Shown here in pieces: positions 58,423 to 64,000 of a DNA stretch of 64,000 bases. Position numbers and translations under genes: made by a program. The notes under the pieces are model-generated. The model had not been told where the DNA came from and made no database searches. It saw only the letters and a program-made list of their open reading frames with translations. The stretch is from positions 1 to 64,000 of the forward strand of contig CANLRQ010000017.1 of the NCBI GenBank assembly GCA_947493575.1, in the 5' to 3' direction. Each line of letters starts with the position of its first letter. The first letter of the stretch is position 1. The stretch comes from an uncultured Marinomonas sp. (lineage in GTDB: Bacteria; Pseudomonadota; Gammaproteobacteria; Pseudomonadales; Marinomonadaceae).

Positions 58423-58459
58423 TCATACAAAAAACTCTTTTAGGTTTTTTTTGTATGAA
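58423..58459 (+). terminator. Terminator of serS
   Basis: CATACAAAAAAC-TCTTTTAG-GTTTTTTTTGTATG stem-loop, 36 bp after serS and 25 bp before cobA. Confidence 0.7.
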
Positions 58460-58483
58460 TTTTAGCAAAGAGAAAAGAGTGCT

Positions 58484-59221
58484 ATGAGTGGAAAAGTTTA
58501 TTTGATCGGTGCTGGTCCAGGTGATCCTGAGCTTCTAACTTTAAAGGCACATAGGCTACTTATTGATGCAGATGTTGTTTTATATGATCGTTTAGTAGGT
58601 GAAGAGATTATTGAGCTGATTCCAGATACGGCTGAAAAAATGTACGTTGGTAAGGCTAAGTCACTGCACAGTTTGCCGCAAAATGAAATTAACTCTTTGT
58701 TAGCTCGTAAGGCGAAAGAAGGTAAAAAGGTTGTACGCTTAAAAGGCGGAGACCCATTTATTTTTGGACGTGGCGGCGAAGAAATAGAGGAGTTAGTTGA
58801 AGAGGGGGTTTCTTTTGAAGTGGTTCCCGGAGTTACTGCTGCTGCCGGTTGTGCAGCTTATGCAGGAATCCCACTGACACATCGTGATTATGCTCAGTCA
58901 GTGCGTTTTCTTACGGGGCATTTGAAAGATGGAACGACCGAACTCCCATGGGAGGAATTAGTTCATCCAGCTCAGACTTTAGTCATTTATATGGGGCTGA
59001 CAGGGGTAGTTGAAATTAGTGCATCTTTACAGCGTTTTGGAATGTCTAAAGCAATGCCTGTGGCGATTGTAGAAAAAGGTACAACTAAGCAGCAGAGAGT
59101 GTTTACCTCTGATATCAATCATATTGCTCAAGTTGCGGCTGAAAATGAAGTTAAATCTCCAGCTTTGTTAATTATTGGAGAAGTTGTATTGTTACAAAAT
59201 ACATTATCTTGGTTTAATTGA
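58484..59221 (+). CDS. cobA: Uroporphyrinogen-III C-methyltransferase (stand-alone SUMT)
   Basis: Makes precorrin-2 from uroporphyrinogen III with two AdoMet, for siroheme or cobalamin. The 245 residues match only the C-terminal half of E. coli Cys[58 protein letters not shown]. The oxidase/chelatase (CysG N-terminal) part is not adjacent. Convergent with the tus genes. Confidence 0.92.
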   Translation: MSGKVYLIGAGPGDPELLTLKAHRLLIDADVVLYDRLVGEEIIELIPDTAEKMYVGKAKSLHSLPQNEINSLLARKAKEGKKVVRLKGGDPFIFGRGGEEIEELVEEGVSFEVVPGVTAAAGCAAYAGIPLTHRDYAQSVRFLTGHLKDGTTELPWEELVHPAQTLVIYMGLTGVVEISASLQRFGMSKAMPVAIVEKGTTKQQRVFTSDINHIAQVAAENEVKSPALLIIGEVVLLQNTLSWFN

Positions 59222-59262
59222 AATCCTATAGTCTTGAATGCAGGAGTCAATTAATGTCTGAA

Positions 59263-59580
59263 TTAAATGCAATTAGCTGGTTTTGGTAAACCGGCTATCT
59301 TTGCCGCTAACTTTGGTGGACTGCCGGGAAAAAGCTTCATCAAATAAATACTCTTACCTTTCTCGCTTCCAAGACTTTTTGTGACGGCTTTTACTAATGG
59401 CCTCATGGCTGGCGATATTTCATACTCTTGATAAAAATTTCTGAGTAGGTAAATTATCTCCCAATGGGCTTCTGTTAGTTCTATATTTTCTATTTGAGCA
59501 ATATGTGTGGCAAGCTCAGTAGACCATTGTGATAAATCAAGTAAATAGCCTTCTTTATCAAGATTAATGTGATCAAACAT
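59263..59580 (-). CDS. tusE: TusE / DsrC-type sulfur carrier
   Basis: Final carrier in the Tus sulfur relay to MnmA. The 105-residue protein ends GLPKPANCI with the penultimate conserved Cys that bears the persulfide, and has the DsrC fold blocks LTEAHWEIIYLLRNFYQEY and GKSIYLMKLFPGSPPKLAAK. Last gene of tusD-tusC-tusB-tusE. The second DsrC cysteine is absent, as expected for TusE rather than dissimilatory DsrC. Confidence 0.9.
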   Translation of the reverse strand: MFDHINLDKEGYLLDLSQWSTELATHIAQIENIELTEAHWEIIYLLRNFYQEYEISPAMRPLVKAVTKSLGSEKGKSIYLMKLFPGSPPKLAAKIAGLPKPANCI

Positions 59581-59626
59581 ATGTTTTCCTTATTAGCCCT
59601 CAATCAAACTATCGATGAAAGTTAGC

Positions 59627-59920
59627 CTACCAAGCAATATGGTGGCTACACTCATTAGTCAGTGCAACCCATTCTGTGTCTGATATGCATTTTATGTGTC
59701 CAGGAGGGTGAGTGATGCCATATGCTTTTAAATCGGACTCAAGGGCATAGATAGGGGTCTTTTCTTGATTGAGATGGTCTAGTAGCCTATCTGATTTATT
59801 AAGTAAGCGAATGGTTGCGTCTTCTATTAGAAGGACTTTGTCTAATGGGGTGATGCTGCAGCCAATGTCTCTTTCTATGGCTTCTGAGTAACTTGCTTTA
59901 TTGAGTTGATGTAGCCTCAT
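59627..59920 (-). CDS. tusB: TusB / DsrH-family sulfur-relay subunit
   Basis: A 97-residue small subunit of the TusBCD hexamer. Homology is visible in the start MRLHQLNKASYSE and in LDKVLLIEDATIRLL and YALESDLKAYGI; no catalytic Cys is needed in this subunit. It lies 2 bp after tusC. Confidence 0.85.
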   Translation of the reverse strand: MRLHQLNKASYSEAIERDIGCSITPLDKVLLIEDATIRLLNKSDRLLDHLNQEKTPIYALESDLKAYGITHPPGHIKCISDTEWVALTNECSHHIAW

Positions 59921-59922
59921 TT

Positions 59923-60276
59923 TTAAAACCTCAAAATATGTTCATAAGTTTGTAATTTTTGAGCCCAAGATTCCCTATCCAATAGTTTAATGCCTTCCCA
60001 TAAAGCTGTGTTATCATCCAATTTATCAATGTCTTCACTGCATACATAGATGTTTTCAATATCGTAAAACTCTAGGCTTGGTAGAGCTTTAGAAAGGTCT
60101 TTACCATGTAGTTGTTCGGGGTTTTGTTTTTGGTTAAGTATTGATAAAGCTTGTTCACCAAAATAAAGGTCGATGGGTTGTTCAAAAGTCGCCATAACCA
60201 ACGCTAAATCTAAACCTTCTTTGGCTGATAGGCTTGAGAACGAAGAGCTTGATATATGTATTAAAAAAGAGTTCAT
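59923..60276 (-). CDS. tusC: TusC / DsrF-family sulfur-relay subunit
   Basis: A 117-residue subunit of TusBCD. Family features are SSFSSLSAKEGLDLALVMATFEQ (in part) and LYFGEQALSILN near residue 38. Between tusD (17 bp) and tusB (2 bp) on the same strand. Confidence 0.88.
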   Translation of the reverse strand: MNSFLIHISSSSFSSLSAKEGLDLALVMATFEQPIDLYFGEQALSILNQKQNPEQLHGKDLSKALPSLEFYDIENIYVCSEDIDKLDDNTALWEGIKLLDRESWAQKLQTYEHILRF

Positions 60277-60293
60277 AAGTAAAAGGCTATAGA

Positions 60294-60686
60294 TTAACGA
60301 AAGATAATGGTTCTATCGGTGCTGCTCATAAGGTGTACTAAAGTCCCTAAACCTTCTAATTGAAAAGGAGGCGATAGGTTGTATTGATTCAGTTCATAGC
60401 GAGACATTTCCGTTTCATTCATTATCCCTCGTCTTACTGCTGCTGCGATACAAACATACAAATTTAATGAATGTTTCTCGGCTAGTGCTTTCCAAAGAGT
60501 GCTAATGTTTGTCTCATCTCTAGGTGGTTGCATGAGTTCATTTGCTATTAGAACGCTATCCTCATAAAAAAATACGCCTTCAATAGAATGTTGTTCTGAG
60601 TTAAGTAACGCATGAGCAAACTTATAAGCTGAATGGCATGCTTTGGAAGCGTGGGGAGAGCCTTGGATAAATAGAGTGTATTGCAT
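60294..60686 (-). CDS. tusD: TusD / DsrE-family sulfurtransferase subunit
   Basis: A 130-residue subunit that accepts sulfur from TusA. The active cysteine is in LYVCIAAAVRRG, corresponding to the catalytic Cys of E. coli TusD, and SKACHSAYKFAHALL and GVFFYEDSVLIAN are family strands. First gene of the unit. Together with mnmA (42629) it supplies 2-thiolation of tRNA. Confidence 0.9.
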   Translation of the reverse strand: MQYTLFIQGSPHASKACHSAYKFAHALLNSEQHSIEGVFFYEDSVLIANELMQPPRDETNISTLWKALAEKHSLNLYVCIAAAVRRGIMNETEMSRYELNQYNLSPPFQLEGLGTLVHLMSSTDRTIIFR

Positions 60687-60710
60687 GGTGAAAATCGTCT
60701 GTAATTAGAT

Positions 60711-60743
60711 AAACAAAGGGAGCTTATAAAGCTCCCTTTGTTT
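60711..60743 (-). terminator. Terminator of the yccA-like gene
   Basis: AAACAAAGGGAGCTT-ATA-AAGCTCCCTTTGTTT, a perfect 15-bp stem, 23 bp after the stop of the gene ending at 60766 and before tusD. Confidence 0.85.
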
Positions 60744-60765
60744 GTATGATAACGAGTAGGTAAGC

Positions 60766-61422
60766 TTAGTCGTCGTTTGCCATACCTAAAAGACTTAAAA
60801 CACTCAAAAACATGTTGTAGATAGAAACATACAAATTAACAGTAGCAAGTATGTAGTTTGTTTCTCCACCGCGAACTATTTCTCCTGTTTGCCATAAAAT
60901 CATGGCCGCTGAGAAAAGTGCGAAACCTGCAGAAAGGAAAATTTGTAATGCTGGCATTTGCAAAAAGATATTAGCGATCATGGCGCCGATTAAAACAAAA
61001 ACACCAACGACTAAGAAGCCATTTAAAAAACTAAAATCTTTTTTAGTTGCAATTGCATAAGCGGAAAGCCCTACGAAAGACAAACCTGTAATACCAAATG
61101 CAGTCATGACCATTGATGCACCATTTGGAAGGTTCAGGTACATACTAATTATTGGTCCAATAGTTAACCCCATGAAACCAGTTAAAGCAAAAACACAAAT
61201 AATGCCTAAGCCACTGTTTTGAAATTTATGGGTTAAGAATAAGAGACCATAAAACCCAACTAAGGTGATAATTAAGCCAGGGTGAGGTAGTTGCAAGGAA
61301 ATGCTTAAGAAAGCAGTAAACGCACTAAAAAATAATGTTATTGCTAATAAGCTATAAGTACTTCTTAGTGTCTTATTTATCACTTCGGACGGTTGATTGG
61401 TTATAGCATCGTTATAACGCAT
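60766..61422 (-). CDS. Bax inhibitor-1/YccA-family membrane protein
   Basis: A 218-residue integral-membrane protein with about seven helices, of the BI-1 family; E. coli YccA modulates the FtsH protease. Family features include NKTLRSTYSLLAITLFFSA, the FGITGLSFVGLSAYAIATKKDFSF region and a C-terminal ATVNLYVSIYNMFLSVLSLLG before an acidic end. YccA lies next to tusE in several gammaproteobacteria, as here. Own terminator, so transcribed apart from tus. Confidence 0.87.
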   Translation of the reverse strand: MRYNDAITNQPSEVINKTLRSTYSLLAITLFFSAFTAFLSISLQLPHPGLIITLVGFYGLLFLTHKFQNSGLGIICVFALTGFMGLTIGPIISMYLNLPNGASMVMTAFGITGLSFVGLSAYAIATKKDFSFLNGFLVVGVFVLIGAMIANIFLQMPALQIFLSAGFALFSAAMILWQTGEIVRGGETNYILATVNLYVSIYNMFLSVLSLLGMANDD

Positions 61423-61504
61423 TATTTACACTCCAGTTAATATGAAATCGTTCTTAACTTTATTGTGGGGGTTGAAAATAGAAACTCAAGTATAAACGAA
61501 GTAA

Positions 61505-61533
61505 AAAAAACGTCACCCTAAAGATGACGTTTT
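61505..61533 (-). terminator. Terminator of hpf
   Basis: On the minus strand AAAACGTCA-TCTTTAGGG-TGACGTTTT is followed by TTTT; 9-bp perfect stem. Confidence 0.75.
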
Positions 61534-61553
61534 ATTAAACTAAATTATGTAGT

Positions 61554-61642
61554 GAAACCTTTGCACAATTACTACACTTGCTAACACCTTGTTAAAAACA
61601 GACTCATTTTATCATTGCTCATGACTTTGTGCAAAAGGTCTG
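61554..61642 (+). repeat. R1 MITE, copy 14 (89-bp short form)
   Basis: GAAACC...GGTCTG with nearly the same internal deletion as the 83-bp copies, flanked by GTAGT and GTAAT (4/5). Its right end stops 11 bp short of the hpf stop codon. Confidence 0.8.
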
Positions 61643-61652
61643 GTAATAAATG

Positions 61653-61970
61653 TTACAGGGCAACAGAGGTTTTGTGGTGCCCAACAGACTGTTTGGTTTT
61701 ATGTTTATCTATTTGTCTGGCCAGTTTGTCAACCATGGAATCTATAGCGTGGAATAACCTGTCATCTGACACGGCTGCTGCGAATAAGTCTTTTCCTGGA
61801 AGGTGTATAGTTGCTTCAGCTTTTTGTTCGTGGCTGTCCTGTAGCAAAGTTACTTGGACAGTAGTAATTTGGTCGCTAAGTCGAGATAGTTTATTGAATT
61901 TTTCGTTGATGTGATCTTTTAATGCTGGAGTGACGTCGACATGATGACCTGTGATGTTGATTGTATACAT
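61653..61970 (-). CDS. hpf: Ribosome hibernation promoting factor (HPF/RaiA family)
   Basis: A 105-residue short-type HPF that binds the 30S decoding region in stationary phase. ITGHHVDVTPALKDHINEKF at the start and KAEATIHLPGKDLFAAAVSDD, DRLFHAIDSMVDKLARQI are canonical. It is not beside rpoN, its usual partner, so it might equally be the RaiA (YfiA) homologue. The 225-bp gap to the next gene holds both promoters but no element I recognise. Confidence 0.9.
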   Translation of the reverse strand: MYTINITGHHVDVTPALKDHINEKFNKLSRLSDQITTVQVTLLQDSHEQKAEATIHLPGKDLFAAAVSDDRLFHAIDSMVDKLARQIDKHKTKQSVGHHKTSVAL

Positions 61971-62195
61971 ACAGCTTTCTCCTTAAATAGATATGGGCCG
62001 TTTTTATTGTTAATGTTCTTCGGCACTGTTTCAGAATAGGGTTGCAGAAAATGATTGTCAACAGGCTTTTTGAAACTAAGTAGTGTTAAATGATTTTTAC
62101 AAGAGAGTTTTTATTTGTTATTTGAGCGAGAGCGTTAGTGCGGAATAGTCATCTATTTGCTAGACTCATAAGATCAATAATTTATTATGTAACCT

Positions 62196-63044
62196 ATGTC
62201 TGAATACGATTTTTCACTTCCTATTTCTTTTTCTCTTGCCGCTGAAATCGGTTTGGAAGAGGCTGTTTTACTGGCTTTTTTACGTCAGAAAGCTTATTTA
62301 TCAAGGTCTTCCTTTCTACAGTGTGATATGAGGAATTTGTTGTCTCAACTTCCTTTTTGGACTCAACCCATGTTGTTGAGAATATTATCCAGTTTGCAAT
62401 TAAATCAGTGCCTTGCTTTTGAGAAAAAACAATCTCTCATTGAAATTAAATTATTCTCTAAAAATCCAATAAACAAAATGGAAGGTGCTGTTGAACAGGA
62501 AAGTGTTGAGAAATTCCAAACGGATACTTTAATGGAAAAGGTGGAGAGATTAGCTCAAACTTCAAAAAGCTCATTCAAGAAGCCTGCTTTACCTTCTGTA
62601 GATAGGGAGACTAAAAATCATCGGGAAGTTAATCGCGATGTGCCGATTGTTCCTAATAATAAAAATGCCAACTACTCTCATGTGTCAAATGAAAGGAGAA
62701 GAGGGGTTACTGATTTTGATTTGTATTTAGAGCAAAAAGAAAGGACTCGACAACCTGATCAGTGGCAACCAGAAGAAGCGACATTAGAACAGATTCTTCA
62801 ATCGGGTATTCCTAGAGAATTTGCGTTACAGTTACAACCAGAGTTTTTACTTAGAATAAAAGAACAGCGTAAAAATGTACGTACTTGGAACAGCGAATTT
62901 TTTAAGTATGTAAAGCGACAGTGGCAATATAAACAATCGGATCGATCGTCTAATGAAGGAACCTCAAACAATACATACACTTCTAAAACCTCTAGAGAGA
63001 AAGTTAGCGACGCACTCACAAACATTCACGACACAGACTGGTAA
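62196..63044 (+). CDS. dopC: DnaT/lambda O-like primosomal protein (DopC candidate)
   Basis: A 282-residue protein with an N-terminal winged-helix-like region (1-90; SLAAEIGLEEAVLLAFLRQ), a low-complexity linker, and a C-terminal DnaT-type ssDNA-binding domain (about 190-250; WQPEEATLEQILQSGIPREF, PEFLLRIKEQRKNVRTWNSE). Its 3' end overlaps a lambda P-like gene by 92 bp. Such a chromosomal lambda O/P-derived pair has been proposed under the names dopC and dopE as a replicative-helicase matchmaker in bacteria lacking DnaC and DciA. The family features are seen; identity with dopC is inference. Confidence 0.65.
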   Translation: MSEYDFSLPISFSLAAEIGLEEAVLLAFLRQKAYLSRSSFLQCDMRNLLSQLPFWTQPMLLRILSSLQLNQCLAFEKKQSLIEIKLFSKNPINKMEGAVEQESVEKFQTDTLMEKVERLAQTSKSSFKKPALPSVDRETKNHREVNRDVPIVPNNKNANYSHVSNERRRGVTDFDLYLEQKERTRQPDQWQPEEATLEQILQSGIPREFALQLQPEFLLRIKEQRKNVRTWNSEFFKYVKRQWQYKQSDRSSNEGTSNNTYTSKTSREKVSDALTNIHDTDW

Positions 63045-63753
63045 TTCTGAAGAAGCGGTTCAAAGCGAGTCGCAAGAACAGCAAAACAGAATGTTGGTAA
63101 ATATGCTATTTGCTCGCTTTAAAGCCATTTATACACATAAATTTGCTTCGGCGTACAGTACACCGGATGAGGTAAAGCTAGCAAAGCGTGAGTGGTCTAT
63201 TGCTATCAGAGGGTTTCAAGAACCTTTATTAGCTTATGCGGTAGAACGTGCAAAGGAGACATATGCTTGGCCTCCGACAATTTCTGAATTTTTAAATTTG
63301 ATTAATACTGCTTATGGTGTGTATGGCTTAGTTAGTCCACGATCAGCTTATAAAGAAGCTTGTCGTTGTAGAATGAACCCATTAGAGTTTAAGTGGAGTC
63401 ATCCCGCTATTTATTATGCGGGGTCTAAAGTTGGGTGGCACTCTCTTAAAGTCGAAGAAGAGAGTAGAAGTTGGCCTGAATTTGAAAAAGCGTATCTAGA
63501 GCAAGTGCAAAAAGTAATTAAAGGCCAGTCTCTATTAATGCCTAAAGTCCCTCAAATAGAAAATAAGCAAGAAGATATTGCTGTTACACTTATCCCTCAG
63601 TTGGTAAAAATGACAGGGTTAACGGAATCAAAAGTGGCTACCTTGTTATACTATACAAAGAAAATTGAGGGAACTACAGTACGGGCTAATTATCGTTCTA
63701 AATCAATTAACGAATTGGCTGCATTGGGTTTTGTTATTGACTTGCCTGCTTAG
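62953..63753 (+). CDS. dopE: Lambda P-like helicase loader (DopE candidate)
   Basis: A 266-residue protein resembling phage replication protein P. The core (about 45-160) contains LFARFKAIYTHKFASAYS, KREWSIAIRGFQEPLLAYAV, TYAWPPTISEFLNLIN, ACRCRMNPLEFKWSHPAIYYA and VGWHSL, in the same order as lambda P (W..AF, P+..F, W..H..W). It would bring DnaB to DNA. The start at 62953 overlaps the previous gene; ATG 63091 would lose 46 residues. No integrase or other phage gene is nearby, so a domesticated function is likely. Confidence 0.65.
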   Translation: MKEPQTIHTLLKPLERKLATHSQTFTTQTGNSEEAVQSESQEQQNRMLVNMLFARFKAIYTHKFASAYSTPDEVKLAKREWSIAIRGFQEPLLAYAVERAKETYAWPPTISEFLNLINTAYGVYGLVSPRSAYKEACRCRMNPLEFKWSHPAIYYAGSKVGWHSLKVEEESRSWPEFEKAYLEQVQKVIKGQSLLMPKVPQIENKQEDIAVTLIPQLVKMTGLTESKVATLLYYTKKIEGTTVRANYRSKSINELAALGFVIDLPA

Positions 63754-63831
63754 CGTTGAAATTATAGAAAGAAGATATTAGATTTAAATAATGCATAGAA
63801 TCGTTAATGTATAAATAGCAAGGTGGTATGT

Positions 63832-64000
63832 GTGCTAAAGATTTTAATTGTTGATGATCATGAACTGGTAAGCACAGGTATTTCGCGTGTTCTACAAGAT
63901 GAAGCAACGCTTTCTGTTGTAGGAAGTGCTTCAAGTGGTGAAGACGCAATTGAAAAAGCGAAACTATTATCGCCGGATATTATTTTGATGGACGTCCACA
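63832..64000 (+). CDS. gacA: Response regulator, GacA/UvrY type (partial, runs off window)
   Basis: The first 56 codons of a receiver domain: LKILIVDDHELVSTGISRVL with the acidic DD pair and the phosphoacceptor Asp in DIILMDVH. The opening closely resembles GacA/UvrY/SirA regulators, which control csr/rsm small RNAs; the DNA-binding domain lies outside. GTG start with AGGTGG five bases upstream. The specific name is tentative without the C-terminus and the usual downstream uvrC. Confidence 0.65.
   Translation, partial: MLKILIVDDHELVSTGISRVLQDEATLSVVGSASSGEDAIEKAKLLSPDIILMDVH

Noticed and set aside
62196..63753. Prophage remnant around the lambda O/P-like genes
   Set aside because: No integrase, repressor, structural genes or attachment repeats are nearby, and base use matches the surroundings.

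Overview
The window is an AT-rich, densely coded stretch of a gammaproteobacterial chromosome. Gene content (PhoX, monomeric isocitrate dehydrogenase, stand-alone uroporphyrinogen-III methyltransferase, a lambda O/P-like primosome pair, circularly permuted ATP-grasp clusters) and the compact order clpS-clpA-infA-aat / ftsK-lolA-rarA-crcB-serS point to a marine member of the Oceanospirillales, most like Marinomonas. This is inferred from gene content only. About 53 protein genes are supported. I saw no rRNA, tRNA, CRISPR array or intact transposase.

Layout. 1-9.1 kb: a lone ParA/MinD-like ATPase between two IS5-type MITEs, a Tat-exported PhoX phosphatase with a Pho-box candidate, a membrane GGDEF/EAL protein coupled to outer-membrane phospholipase A, and a PAP2 phosphatase overlapping a glycosyltransferase. 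9.3-20.8 kb: folE, then a 9.3-kb, five-gene block carrying two related sets of circularly permuted ATP-grasp, alpha-E and transglutaminase-like proteins (one with a DUF2126 amidoligase), then a ZapE-type ATPase. 21-32.5 kb: a phytase-like secreted protein, a eukaryotic-type AdoMet decarboxylase, a broken MFS transporter, L-serine dehydratase, a Pit phosphate transporter, two tandem membrane-anchored paralogues of unknown function, a LysE exporter and D-serine dehydratase. 32.5-45.4 kb, mostly minus strand: topB, fklB (+), an acetyltransferase, roxA, purB, a YgjP metallopeptidase, icd, and the rluE-nudJ-mnmA-hflD operon, ending in cspD. 45.8-50 kb: the N-degron/Clp group clpS, clpA, infA, aat. 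50.5-64 kb: a strongly codon-biased porin, ftsK-lolA-rarA-crcB, serS, cobA, tusDCB-tusE, a BI-1/YccA protein, hpf, the lambda O/P-like pair, and the start of a GacA/UvrY-type response regulator running off the end.

The intergenic DNA is seeded with two families of small non-coding inverted-repeat elements. The first (called R1 here) is about 130-140 bp, has terminal repeats starting GAGACC, and occurs about 14 times plus collapsed remnants. Five insertions have perfect, mutually different 5-bp target duplications, so it is a MITE rather than a set of terminators. The second (R2) has the terminal repeat GGAAGGTGCGAATAAG of IS5 and YTAR-type target sites; one copy sits exactly at the clpA stop codon.

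Most core genes follow a gene neighbourhood familiar from Escherichia coli (purB/hflD/mnmA/nudJ/rluE/icd; cspD/clpS/clpA/infA/aat; ftsK/lolA/rarA/serS). The points most worth following are the two MITE families and their footprints, the duplicated ATP-grasp peptide-modification cluster, the domesticated phage-like helicase-loader pair, the eukaryotic-type AdoMet decarboxylase, a TopB with a substituted metal-binding glutamate, and a 182-bp coding overlap between rluE and nudJ.
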